Shown here: piece by piece, positions 6,356 to 12,675 of the stretch
Numbering within the stretch: the first letter of the stretch is position 1
Layout of the letters: every line of letters begins with the position of its first letter
Origin: Candidatus Woesearchaeota archaeon
GTDB taxonomy: Archaea; Nanobdellota; Nanobdellia; Woesearchaeales; UBA10216
Reading direction: 5' to 3'
DNA: 13,927 bases
NCBI GenBank assembly: GCA_016180145.1
Contig: JACPBT010000010.1
Location: 1 to 13,927, forward strand
The notes under the pieces: generated by a model
The model's input: the letters and a program-made list of their open reading frames with translations, nothing else
Told to the model about the DNA's origin: nothing
The model's database searches: none
Translations under genes and position numbers: made by a program

Positions 6356-6760
6356 ATGATTCGTGAGCGGAGGATAACGATTATAAGGATTAGCCGGCCA
6401 AGAAGCAGTGGCGTTAATGATGAGCTTCGCTGGTTTGGCGAGTCGCTTGGACTGTTTAGCGAGAGGGATAAGGAGAGTTCCCTTTACCGGCTGTTTGTTG
6501 AGCTTATTAAGAGCGCGAGGCGTGAGCAGCCGCTTACAAGTGATGAGCTTGCCTACCGGCTTAGCCTTACGAGAGGGACTGTTGTTCATCACCTGAACAA
6601 GCTCCTGCATTCAGGGATTGTTGCGAGTGATGGCAGGCGTTACTCGCTGAGGGTTTCAAACCTTGAGGTTCTTGTTGAGGAGCTTAGGAAGGATATCAGG
6701 AAGGCTTTTGATGAGCTCAGGCAGATAGCTAAGGAGCTTGATGAGGAGCTTGGGCTATAG
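6356..6760 (+). CDS. Archaeal winged helix-turn-helix transcription regulator
   Basis: This 134-residue protein has an N-terminal basic strand region (MIRERRITIIRISRPRSS). A central winged-helix domain covers about 58-99 (LTSDELAYRLSLTRGTVVHHLNKLLHSGIV, then the wing SDGRRYSLR). A C-terminal coiled coil covers about 101-134. The recognition helix RGTVVHHLNKL is typical of ArsR-like archaeal regulators. The N-terminal sequence NDELRWFGESLGLF resembles a regulator I recall as widespread in DPANN-type archaea; that is recollection, not a search. The coiled coil suggests dimerisation. Its 3' end overlaps the convergent 369-aa gene by 32 bp. The target is unknown. Confidence 0.82.
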   Translation: MIRERRITIIRISRPRSSGVNDELRWFGESLGLFSERDKESSLYRLFVELIKSARREQPLTSDELAYRLSLTRGTVVHHLNKLLHSGIVASDGRRYSLRVSNLEVLVEELRKDIRKAFDELRQIAKELDEELGL

Positions 6761-7838
6761 TTGATGGAATGATTTTGTCCAGTTGCCGCAGGAGTTCTTC
6801 GGCAGCATCTCTCCGGCGCACATATTCATAAACATTTACACGGGAGTATGCCAGTTCAGCCGCTACTGTTTTTACGCTGTGCAACCTGTCAAGGGCAGTG
6901 TAAATTCTTTTTGCCCTGTCAAGGTCTCCGCGGAATTCCCTCTGCTGCACCCACGGCCTTTTCCCAATGCGTTCCAGCTGCCTTTGCATAGTGCCGTAGC
7001 CTAACGGGCAGCCGCTGAGTGCTTTTATTTCAGTGACTTTCAGGGGTAGGCTATGCGCCCTGATTAAAAACGCCTTCCATTTTTGGGGTGTTTTGTGGCT
7101 GCGGAAGTATGGCCTTGTTTCCGTCAGCGAGGGCAGTCCCAGGTATTCCATTATGATTGTCCTCGCCTGTGCCGCATTTGAGATTCCTGCTGCTGATGAC
7201 AGGCTTTCCCATATACGGGTTTCTTTTTTGTCAGAAGAACGCCAATAGTCCATGAAAAGCCTGTAAATCTGTTCAGGCTTCAGTCTGCGTTTCCTTGGGT
7301 TCTGGATGAAATATTGCACTGTGCTGTCTGCTGCGCGCTCGTCATAGCCGTACTTTGCAATAAGGCTGTCAAGCGATTCCCTCAGCTTCGCTTTGAACAT
7401 AATTATCATTTTACTTGTTTGGTCATAATTAACAGAAGGCTTTGGCGAAACATCATATGGCATATACGGGATTGGGGTTTCTTCGCTCAACTGCGCTCTT
7501 TTTGTTTCCCAGACAGTGCGGAGGCTTGTGTGCGAAACGCCGCATCCGTGCCTGTGATGGATAACATGTGCTCCTCTGTTATCAATAGAGACATGGTGGG
7601 TAGACATGTAGTTGTAAACAGTATTCCTGTAGTTAACTGAATCTACTCCAAGCATTTGTGCCATAGGCGCTCCTGCCAGCGCCAGCGCTTCAAGGTTTGG
7701 CTTTATTGGTGAAAGGCTGATGTTGCCGTTCATGAACTTCAGGACGTAAAAACCGCCCTCAATTTTTTCACGCTTTATAATCAGGGGCTGGCTTCCGTCA
7801 AGAAAATTTTCAAGGCTGGGTTTAAGTGCTGTGACCAT
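6729..7838 (-). CDS. 369-aa protein of unknown function with several HTH-like segments
   Basis: I do not recognise this family. The N-terminal third holds a beta-rich stretch (EGGFYVLKFMNGNISLSPIK) and a His/Cys cluster, HVIHHRHGCGVSH, at about 91-103. The C-terminal half has repeated helix-turn-helix-like segments near 208-234, 263-293 and 309-344, the last being KTVAAELAYSRVNVYEYVRRR. It has no membrane segment and is basic. Multiple HTH units suggest a DNA-binding protein, perhaps with a homing or recombination ancestry, but no nuclease or integrase motif is visible. A TATA-like box CTTATATA at 7888-7895 would give a leader of about 25 nt. Its 3' end overlaps the winged-helix gene on the other strand. 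Confidence 0.7.
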   Translation of the reverse strand: MVTALKPSLENFLDGSQPLIIKREKIEGGFYVLKFMNGNISLSPIKPNLEALALAGAPMAQMLGVDSVNYRNTVYNYMSTHHVSIDNRGAHVIHHRHGCGVSHTSLRTVWETKRAQLSEETPIPYMPYDVSPKPSVNYDQTSKMIIMFKAKLRESLDSLIAKYGYDERAADSTVQYFIQNPRKRRLKPEQIYRLFMDYWRSSDKKETRIWESLSSAAGISNAAQARTIIMEYLGLPSLTETRPYFRSHKTPQKWKAFLIRAHSLPLKVTEIKALSGCPLGYGTMQRQLERIGKRPWVQQREFRGDLDRAKRIYTALDRLHSVKTVAAELAYSRVNVYEYVRRRDAAEELLRQLDKIIPSTIAQAPHQAP

Positions 7839-7918
7839 TTTGGATTTTTTTAAAAAGTGATTAAAGAAAAAGGAAAGTTAAAAATCGTATATAAGTTTGA
7901 TGTATATAGATTATTTAT

Positions 7919-8365
7919 CTACATCATTTCCTGCTCTGGGGTTTGTGTTTGGGTTTCCACCTGCTGGGCAGGCGCTGCATCCTTATAGCGGTGGATTCTT
8001 GCAAAGCTTGGGGTTGCAACGATATAATCATCCCCGAATCCTGCTATGTCTCCCGAGATTGCGTCTGTTGTCTTTTTGAGTTTGTTGATTGCTCTTTTAA
8101 GTTCTATTACGTCTTTTTCTTTGAGGGGTTTTATGTTTACAAGCGCTATTGTTGAGCCTTCCCTTAAAGCATCAAGCACGCCTTTTATTGATTCAAAGGT
8201 GTCTATGACAAAAGGCCTTACTATTATCTTGCCTTTGTGCTCTGTCGGGGATGAGGTGTCCAGTTCAACGTATTCCTGCTCTGCGTGCTGCATCTCTTCA
8301 GGCTCCGCTCCTCCTCCAAGAAATTCACTTATTCTGCTTCTCATCTGTGAAAAAAATTCTGCCAT
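7919..8365 (-). CDS. sepF: Archaeal SepF, FtsZ membrane anchor
   Basis: This 148-residue protein matches archaeal SepF. An amphipathic N-terminal helix (MAEFFSQMRSRISEFLGG) serves as membrane-targeting sequence, and an acidic linker follows. The SepF core (about 46-127) includes IIVRPFVIDTFESIKGVL and a run from ALVNIKPLKEKD through the glycine-rich segment GDIAGFGDDYIVATPSFARI. The Gln/Thr-rich tail is disordered. SepF links the FtsZ ring to the membrane during division. A GGAGGGT motif about 10-16 bases before the ATG and TTTAAATA at 8411-8418 form a standard promoter and ribosome binding site. The gene stands alone; ftsZ is not in the window. Confidence 0.93.
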   Translation of the reverse strand: MAEFFSQMRSRISEFLGGGAEPEEMQHAEQEYVELDTSSPTEHKGKIIVRPFVIDTFESIKGVLDALREGSTIALVNIKPLKEKDVIELKRAINKLKKTTDAISGDIAGFGDDYIVATPSFARIHRYKDAAPAQQVETQTQTPEQEMM

Positions 8366-8375
8366 TTTCCCATCA

Positions 8376-8418
8376 ACCCTCCAAACTGGGTTCTTTCACT
8401 TATACCAATGTATTTAAA
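8376..8418 (-). promoter_or_regulatory. sepF promoter and Shine-Dalgarno
   Basis: On the minus strand TTTAAATA (8411-8418) is followed by a predicted start near 8388. A GGAGGGT ribosome binding motif at 8376-8382 lies 10 bases before the ATG. Unlike several neighbours, sepF therefore has a short leader. Confidence 0.5.
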
Positions 8419-8477
8419 GTTTGTGGTTTTTGCCTTTGTAGTGTAATCTTGGGATGGTGACGAAGTATTGCATGACT

Positions 8478-8498
8478 ATATTTAAACATATTTAAACA
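8478..8498 (+). promoter_or_regulatory. Tandem ATATTTAAAC repeats, vapB promoter/operator candidate
   Basis: ATATTTAAAC occurs twice head to tail just before the vapB ATG at 8503. The first TATTTAAA (8479-8486) is correctly placed as a TATA box for a leaderless transcript. The second lies between it and the start, where a bound antitoxin complex could repress, as TA modules often do. Confidence 0.4.
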
Positions 8499-8502
8499 TA
8501 TT

Positions 8503-8769
8503 ATGGCTGTGAAAACCATTACTGTTACGAGAGAAGCTTATGAGGCGCTTAAGTTAATGAAAATTCCCAATGAAAGTTTCAGCAGGGTGCTTTTGCGCAT
8601 TTCAGGAAAGCGCAGGCTGAGTGATTTTGCAGGGATACTTTCAAAAAGCGCTGCTGACAGGATGGAAAGCGCAATGGTTGAAGGTAAGCGCAGGCGTAAT
8701 GAAGCTTATGGGAAACGCATAAAAATGGTTTTGGAGGCATTCCACAGCAGGCAAAATGGCGGTTCTTGA
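8503..8769 (+). CDS. vapB: VapB-type antitoxin (archaeal DUF217-like)
   Basis: This 88-residue protein begins with a short strand and ribbon-helix-helix-like segment (MAVKTITVTREAYEALKLMK, then NESFSRVLLRIS). A Lys/Arg-rich helical tail would wrap the toxin. It matches archaeal VapB antitoxins of the DUF217 type in length and layout. It neutralises the adjacent VapC and probably represses its own promoter, which carries tandem repeats. Its 3' end overlaps vapC by 14 bp, so the two are translated together. Confidence 0.85.
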   Translation: MAVKTITVTREAYEALKLMKIPNESFSRVLLRISGKRRLSDFAGILSKSAADRMESAMVEGKRRRNEAYGKRIKMVLEAFHSRQNGGS

Positions 8770-9148
8770 CAGCACATTTCTGATTGATGTCTTCAGAAAC
8801 GAGCATAGCGCAATTGAATTGCTCAGGGAACTTGAAAGAAAGGAGGGAAACATACTTGTAGCGTCTCCTACTGTAATGGAGTTGTGGTTTGGCGCTGTTA
8901 AAAGCAGGCTGCCTGCAAAAGGGATGTTGCAGGTGGAAGAGCTGATTGCCTCAGCAAACGTGCTTGTTCTTGATGCTAAAGCAGCCAAGCATGCTGCGGA
9001 GATACAGTTTGAGCTTGAAAAAAAAGGCTCGCCGATTCAGCTGGAGGATGTTATGATAGCGGGAATTGCGATTAGCAATGGCGAAGCGGTGATTACAAGG
9101 GATGCAGGTTATGCTCAGATATCTGGTTTAAAGGTGCTCAAGTATTGA
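8756..9148 (+). CDS. vapC: VapC toxin, PIN-domain ribonuclease
   Basis: This intact 130-residue PIN domain has all four expected acidic positions: Asp5 (VLDST), Glu42 (TVMEL), Asp98 (LEDVMIAGIA) and Asp116 (ITRDAGY). These bind Mg2+ or Mn2+ for RNA cleavage, typically of tRNA or rRNA, when the antitoxin is lost. It overlaps vapB and is followed without a gap by the triosephosphate isomerase gene, whose possible TTG start overlaps its stop codon. Confidence 0.92.
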   Translation: MAVLDSTFLIDVFRNEHSAIELLRELERKEGNILVASPTVMELWFGAVKSRLPAKGMLQVEELIASANVLVLDAKAAKHAAEIQFELEKKGSPIQLEDVMIAGIAISNGEAVITRDAGYAQISGLKVLKY

Positions 9149-9156
9149 GGACAAAA

Positions 9157-9714
9157 ATGAACTCCCAAATAATGATAATCAACTTCAAGACTTACAGGCA
9201 GGCTACAGGCAGCAGCGCTGTCAGGCTTGCAAGGGATTGTGAGGCGGTGTCAAAAAAGTCTGGTGTTTCCATTGCGGTTGCTGTTCAGGCTTGTGACATT
9301 TCAGGGGTTGCTTCTTCTGTTTCTATCGAGCATAAGCTTGATTTTAAAGTGCTTGCAGATTCTGTCAGGCTGTGCAGGAGGCTTAATCTTACCACAGTTG
9401 TATGCGCTGCGGACAATTCTGAAGCATCGTCTGTTGCAGGGTTTAGCCCTGATTTCATTGCTGTTGAGCCTCCTGAGCTTATCGGGACAGGTGTTTCTGT
9501 TTCAAAAGCAAGGCCTGATGTTGTTGCTTCCGCTATTGCTGCTGTGAATCGTGTTAAGGACATTCCTGTTCTTTGCGGTGCAGGCATAACAACAGGCGAT
9601 GATGTAATAAAGGCTCTCAATCTTGGGGCAGCAGGCGTTCTGCTTTCAAGCTCAGTTGCCACCGCAGCCAATCCTAAGGCTGTCTTGAGCAGGCTTGTAA
9701 AGGGGTTTATTTGA
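9157..9714 (+). CDS. tpiA: Triosephosphate isomerase with internal deletion, likely inactive
   Basis: The archaeal TIM family is clear: INFKTY with catalytic Lys11 near the start, AVEPPELIGTG with catalytic Glu104, and a phosphate-binding C-terminus (LCGAGITTGDDV, GVLLSSSV). The protein is only 185 residues, against about 220-230 usual for archaea. The missing part lies between Ile57 and Glu58, where the family has roughly 35-40 residues carrying beta-strand 3 and the catalytic His of the NHSE motif. The Glu of that motif survives (EHKLDFKVLADSV). The deletion is in frame. I chose ATG 9157 because GAGG lies six bases upstream; the TTG at 9145 would add four residues. Without the His this copy should not isomerise; another tpiA may exist elsewhere. 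Confidence 0.88.
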   Translation: MNSQIMIINFKTYRQATGSSAVRLARDCEAVSKKSGVSIAVAVQACDISGVASSVSIEHKLDFKVLADSVRLCRRLNLTTVVCAADNSEASSVAGFSPDFIAVEPPELIGTGVSVSKARPDVVASAIAAVNRVKDIPVLCGAGITTGDDVIKALNLGAAGVLLSSSVATAANPKAVLSRLVKGFI

Positions 9715-9718
9715 CATG

Positions 9719-9857
9719 TCAGAAATTGCTCTCAACACAAGCTACCTGCTTCAGCTCGGAGTAAGGACGAGCGATTTCTGAGCATGCTCAAGAACCACCT
9801 GATGTTCAGGAACACAGTCAATGGTTCATGCCACCTACTTCAGTTAGTGGTTCTTGA
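9719..9857. other. Two long-stem hairpins downstream of tpiA
   Basis: Bases 9719-9731 pair with 9769-9781 (13 bp including one G-U). Bases 9788-9798 pair perfectly with 9847-9857 (11 bp). Six bases (GCATGC) separate them. The loops are larger (37 and 48 nt) than in the double-hairpin repeats. The right arm of the second hairpin overlaps the last codons of the split vapC. Short similar segments (CTACCTGCTTCAG and CCACCTACTTCAG) occur in both units, suggesting an imperfect duplication. Terminator or element remnant are both possible. Confidence 0.4.
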
Positions 9858-9930
9858 CATATTCAACATTCGGCAGGTCTGCAAACTTCTCGTCTCCTGT
9901 AAGAAATCTCGCCCCATTTTCTGCTGCTAT
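9844..9930 (-). pseudogene. Severed C-terminus of the second vapC
   Basis: On the minus strand this codes for AAENGARFLTGDEKFADLPN followed by VEYVKNH and a TAA stop. This is the usual end of a PIN domain, with the fourth acidic residue in TGDEKF. Upstream the frame closes at a stop around 9949-9951. It is exactly the part missing from the gene at 10017-10310, which ends LSYIDCLGYQI. Joining the two restores a toxin of about 124 residues. The 92 bases between them form a double hairpin. The fragment has no start of its own. Confidence 0.85.
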
Positions 9931-10022
9931 AATAGAGGACAAAAGTTTTTAATATAATTTTCCTCTATTATATTCAGAAAACCTAACCATTTTTTATTAA
10001 TTATTTAGGTTTTCTGTTATAT
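9931..10022. mobile_element. 92-bp double-hairpin insertion inside vapC
   Basis: This segment separates two halves of one PIN-domain frame. TAT occurs at both junctions (9928-9930 and 10020-10022), consistent with a 2-3 bp target duplication. It folds into two neighbouring hairpins: 9928-9939 with 9961-9972 (12 bp, 21-nt loop) and 9975-9986 with 10005-10016 (12 bp, 18-nt loop). The layout, the length near 90 bp and a terminal TTAT match the repeats at 103-192 and 1951-2040, although stem sequences differ. It encodes nothing. A non-autonomous miniature transposable element is the best explanation. Confidence 0.7.
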
Positions 10023-10310
10023 CTGGTATCCAAGGCAGTCTATGTATGACAGCCGCCTTTCCTTGAATTGGTATTTAAGCATGGCTGCCTTTATGAATGC
10101 GGAGTCGCTGGCTTCAGCATGATATTTTTTTAGCTGTGCGAATAATGTTTTTGCTGTTTCTTCCTTTCCTTCCCTCTTAAGGAAGTATGCCAATTCCATG
10201 AGGTTAAGCTTATGCAAAACAATTGTTGAGCCTTTCAGGTATTTCAGATAGTTTGGGTTTGATTTTCCTGTTTCTATAAGCGCATATGTGTCAAAGTAGT
10301 ATTTAGTCAT
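10017..10310 (-). pseudogene. vapC: VapC-type PIN toxin truncated by insertion
   Basis: This 97-codon frame is the N-terminal three-quarters of a PIN domain: Asp7 (YFDTYA), Glu39 (NLMELAYFL) and Asp91 (LSYIDCLGY). The fourth acidic residue and last strand are absent because the frame stops two codons after LGY at the edge of the double-hairpin insert. The missing end is intact downstream at 9844-9930. Loss of the last strand probably inactivates the toxin, though a truncated protein could still be made. The start overlaps the AbrB antitoxin gene by 8 bp, the normal TA arrangement. Confidence 0.85.
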
Positions 10311-10518
10311 TCTCGCCTTCGTCTATCTCTTCCATAATTTTCTGTGTTGGTTTGCTTACCCAGCTTAGCTTTCCCCACAGCCCCTGCATCTCATCAATCC
10401 TCCTCAGGCTTATGCTCACCTTATCCCCCTTGTGGATTTTTTCTTTTTCTGCAACTTCCTTCGGTATTATAACTGCAAGTGAGCCGCCTATCTGTCTTAC
10501 ATTTGTTGTGCTAACCAT
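10303..10518 (-). CDS. AbrB/SpoVT-type antitoxin
   Basis: This 71-residue protein has an N-terminal swapped-hairpin AbrB fold: VSTTNVRQIGGSLAVIIPKE, then KIHKGDKVSISLRR. The acidic C-terminal tail (KIMEEIDEGEND) would bind the toxin. It is the antitoxin of the now split VapC that overlaps it. A TATA box at 10543-10550 and a repeated AGTTTAAC box next to the start suggest autoregulated, leaderless expression. The antitoxin remains intact while the toxin is broken. Confidence 0.88.
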   Translation of the reverse strand: MVSTTNVRQIGGSLAVIIPKEVAEKEKIHKGDKVSISLRRIDEMQGLWGKLSWVSKPTQKIMEEIDEGEND

Positions 10519-10550
10519 AGTTTAACCTAAAAGTTTAACTAATATATAAA
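10519..10550 (-). promoter_or_regulatory. AbrB antitoxin promoter with repeated boxes
   Basis: TATATAAA (10543-10550; TTTATATA on the minus strand) predicts a start near 10520, two bases from the ATG. AGTTTAAC occurs at 10519-10526 and 10532-10539, 13 bp apart, between the TATA box and the start. This is a plausible site for autorepression by the dimeric antitoxin. Confidence 0.45.
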
Positions 10551-10748
10551 CTTTATTATTTAACAAACAGCAGGGAAACGCCTTTTTGTCTTTTAAAGGC
10601 AGTCATTTCTTTAAAAGCAATGGAAGATGTTGTCATTCATCCTATGTTGAACGCTGGAAAATACCCAACTGGGTTAACAAGCTAAAGTTTTAGCTGCTTG
10701 GAGAAGCGTGTTGCATCGCCTAACAGGCGCTGAAAGCAAACAGCAAAC
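10551..10748. other. Intergenic stretch with short hairpins, no gene seen
   Basis: Between the AbrB promoter and the EF-1alpha promoter I find no supported gene. There are two compact inverted repeats, AGCTAAA-GT-TTTAGCT at 10680-10695 and CGCCT-AAC-AGGCG at 10717-10729. A 21-codon frame from ATG 10620 has no recognisable content. No tRNA cloverleaf was found. Confidence 0.4.
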
Positions 10749-10829
10749 TTTATATATTACCCCCAGATTCTGCTTCTTCCCTGTTGAGTATATACAATAT
10801 AATTTATATAAAACAACTTTTTCGGAGGT
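10749..10829 (+). promoter_or_regulatory. EF-1alpha promoter and strong Shine-Dalgarno
   Basis: TTTATATA at 10749-10756 predicts a start near 10778 and a leader of about 55 nt. GGAGGT at 10824-10829 lies six bases before the ATG. A second TATA-like TTTATATA at 10803-10810 is too close to be used with this ribosome binding site. The strong Shine-Dalgarno fits a very highly expressed gene. Confidence 0.6.
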
Positions 10830-10835
10830 TTCAAG

Positions 10836-12140
10836 ATGGCAAGGCAAAAACCGCACCTTAACTTGGTATTCATCGGTCATGTTGACCATGGCAAGTCCAC
10901 CACAGTGGGCAGGATTCTTTATGACAGCGGCAATATTCCTGAGCAGGAGATGAGGAAGCTTCAGGATAAGGCTAAGGAGCTTGGAAAGTCAGGCTTTGAG
11001 TTTGCTTTCGTAATGGACAACCTGAAGGAGGAGCGCGAAAGGGGTGTTACTATTGACCTTTCGCACAAGAAGTTTGAGACTGACAAGTTCTACATTACTA
11101 TTATTGATGCGCCTGGCCACCGTGACTTCATCAAGAACATGATTACAGGGGCTTCGCAGGCAGATGCAGGCGTTCTTGTTGTTTCAGGCAACAAGGGCGA
11201 GGCAGAGGGCGGGCTTGACTCAAAGGGGCAGACATCAGAGCACATTTTCCTTTCAAAGACTCTCGGCGTTACCCAGCTCATAGTTGCAGTCAACAAGATG
11301 GATATGACTCAGTATGACCAGGCAAGGTTCAATGAGGTTAAGGTGAAGATTACTGAAAGGCTGAAGTCTGTTGGCTACAAGGTGGACCAGATTCAGTTTG
11401 TTCCTACAGCGTCTTACCTTGGCGATAACCTTGTCAAGAGAAGCACTCACATGCCGTGGTATACGGGACCTACTCTTCTTGAGGCTATTAACAGCCTGAA
11501 AGAGCCTGAGAAGCCGACTCAGCTTCCGCTAAGGCTTCCTATTCAGGACGTCTATGAAATAAAGGGGATAGGCGCTGTTCCTGTCGGCAGGGTTGAGACC
11601 GGCGTCATGAAAATTAATGATAAGGTCATAATAACGCCTGCCCGTGAAGGCAAGGGCGTTACTGGCGAAGTCAAGAGCATTGAGATGCACCATGAGCAGC
11701 TTCAGCAGGCTGAGCCTGGCGACAACGTGGGCTTTTCAGTAAGGGGAATAAGCAAGGTTGACATTACGAGAGGGGACGTTCTCGGGCACCTTGACAATCC
11801 TCCAACTGTTGCCACTGAGTTCACTGCGCAGATTGTCGTGCTGAATCATCCAAGTGTGCTTACGGCAGGCTACACTCCTGTTTTCCATGTTCACACGGCT
11901 CAGGTTGCCTGCACCATTGCAGAGATTGTTAAGAAGATTAATCCTGCAACAGGTGAAACTATGCAGGAGAAGCCGGACTTCATAAAGAACGGCGATGTTG
12001 CTGTTGTAAAGGTCAGGCCTATACAGCCGATGGTTATTGAGTTGCAAAAGAACATTCCGCAGCTTGCCCGCTTTGCCATTCGCGACTCAGGCAGCACTGT
12101 TGCCGCGGGCATGTGCATAGACCTTGTGAAGAAGGCTTAA
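10836..12140 (+). CDS. tuf: Translation elongation factor EF-1alpha
   Basis: Complete 434-residue archaeal EF-1alpha. It carries aminoacyl-tRNA to the ribosome as a GTP complex. The G1 loop GHVDHGKST is at about 14-22. The switch I segment is ERERGVTIDLSHKKF, G3 is DAPGHRDF and G4 is NKMD. Domain 2 begins around LPLRLPIQDVYEIKGIG and domain 3 ends with VAAGMCIDLVKKA. The position usually reading SAW or SGF (G5) is ASY here (FVPTASYLGDN), a mild departure. It is followed by rps10, a conserved archaeal pairing, and preceded by a strong ribosome binding site. Confidence 0.98.
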   Translation: MARQKPHLNLVFIGHVDHGKSTTVGRILYDSGNIPEQEMRKLQDKAKELGKSGFEFAFVMDNLKEERERGVTIDLSHKKFETDKFYITIIDAPGHRDFIKNMITGASQADAGVLVVSGNKGEAEGGLDSKGQTSEHIFLSKTLGVTQLIVAVNKMDMTQYDQARFNEVKVKITERLKSVGYKVDQIQFVPTASYLGDNLVKRSTHMPWYTGPTLLEAINSLKEPEKPTQLPLRLPIQDVYEIKGIGAVPVGRVETGVMKINDKVIITPAREGKGVTGEVKSIEMHHEQLQQAEPGDNVGFSVRGISKVDITRGDVLGHLDNPPTVATEFTAQIVVLNHPSVLTAGYTPVFHVHTAQVACTIAEIVKKINPATGETMQEKPDFIKNGDVAVVKVRPIQPMVIELQKNIPQLARFAIRDSGSTVAAGMCIDLVKKA

Positions 12141-12153
12141 GCTTTTTTGTTTC
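12141..12153 (+). terminator. T-run after EF-1alpha
   Basis: Six T residues (12143-12148) and a further TTT start two bases after the EF-1alpha stop codon, without a hairpin. This is the usual form of an archaeal terminator. Some read-through into rps10 is likely. Confidence 0.35.
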
Positions 12154-12179
12154 AATCGCCTCCGCTGTGTTAAAAAAAG

Positions 12180-12207
12180 GTTTATGGTGAACCTTGATTC
12201 ACCATGA
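12180..12207 (+). promoter_or_regulatory. Hairpin and weak TATA-like box before rps10
   Basis: TGGTGAA-6 nt-TTCACCA forms a 7-bp hairpin about ten bases before the rps10 ATG. It overlaps a weak TATA-like TTTATGG. It could modulate translation of S10 or be an internal promoter element; neither is shown. Confidence 0.3.
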
Positions 12208-12213
12208 TGGAAA

Positions 12214-12525
12214 ATGCAAAAGGCTCGTATAAAGCTGGTTAGCGCGGACATAGAAAAGATTAATCAGGTTTGCACATCCATCAAAGACATAGCGGAGAAG
12301 ACTGGCGTTGACCTTTCAGGTCCTATTCCTCTTCCTTCAAAGCGTTTGAAAGTTACCACAAGGAAATGCCCTTGCGGTGATGGCAAGGCAACGTGGGACA
12401 GGTTTGAGATGCGCATTCACAAGCGCGTTATTGACCTTGCGACTGACGAGCGTGCATTGCGCCTTGTCATGCGCGTTCCTCTGCCAAAAGGGCTGAACAT
12501 TGAGATTGAGATGGTTGAGGGTTAG
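12214..12525 (+). CDS. rps10: 30S ribosomal protein S10
   Basis: This 103-residue protein has the expected archaeal S10 length. It starts MQKARIKLVSADIEKINQVC, contains GPIPLPSKRLKVTTRKCPCGDG, a segment matching the loop that reaches into the 30S head, and ends with LNIEIEMVEG. It follows EF-1alpha on the same strand, as in many archaea. The last 29 bases up to the stop codon (12496-12524) are duplicated at 13625-13653, including a stop codon (TAG here, TAA there). This suggests that the 3' end of this gene served as an integration site. Confidence 0.97.
   Translation: MQKARIKLVSADIEKINQVCTSIKDIAEKTGVDLSGPIPLPSKRLKVTTRKCPCGDGKATWDRFEMRIHKRVIDLATDERALRLVMRVPLPKGLNIEIEMVEG
12496..12524 (+). 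repeat. 29-bp direct repeat, left copy (rps10 3' end, candidate att site)
   Basis: A perfect 29-base match to 13625-13653 begins at AACATTGAG and ends two bases into the rps10 stop codon. Its position at the end of an essential gene and the TA cassette between the copies are typical of an integration site pair. Confidence 0.7.
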
Positions 12526-12666
12526 TTCTTCAGTAATGTTCAGTAGCCAGTAATGTGTTGTATGATAATCCTATAGCAGCCTAACCAACTACAACAAAGC
12601 CTGGCGATTAACCTGAAATTTCGGAGTCTCAGATAGATTTATAAAATAAAACAGACAGCTCTCATA
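12526..12666 (+). promoter_or_regulatory. Intergenic region with the DUF433 promoter
   Basis: The only signal I see is TTTATAAA at 12638-12645, about 30 bp before the ATG at 12676. It suggests a leaderless or near-leaderless TA transcript. Short repeats of CAGTAATG occur near 12531-12555. No RNA gene is visible. Confidence 0.4.
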
Positions 12667-12675
12667 GTGGTAAAA

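Noticed and set aside
8478..8498. CRISPR-like repeat (two ATATTTAAAC units)
   Set aside because: Only two contiguous 10-mers with no spacer; it fits a promoter with tandem TATA-like boxes.
9285..9671. 128-codon minus-strand frame opposite tpiA
   Set aside because: Antisense to a recognisable enzyme and compositionally a shadow of it.
9716..9781. 21-codon frame MSEIALNTSYLLQLGVRTSDF starting two bases after the tpiA stop
   Set aside because: The start of a PIN-like or other gene was considered, but it overlaps a perfect hairpin, has no clear family match and stops quickly.
10620..10685. 21-codon frame upstream of EF-1alpha
   Set aside because: No ribosome binding site, no recognisable sequence and no operonic spacing; chance is sufficient.
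10551..10748. Possible tRNA or other stable RNA upstream of EF-1alpha
   Set aside because: Short hairpins are present, but no cloverleaf, T-loop GTTCRA pattern or other RNA signature could be assembled.
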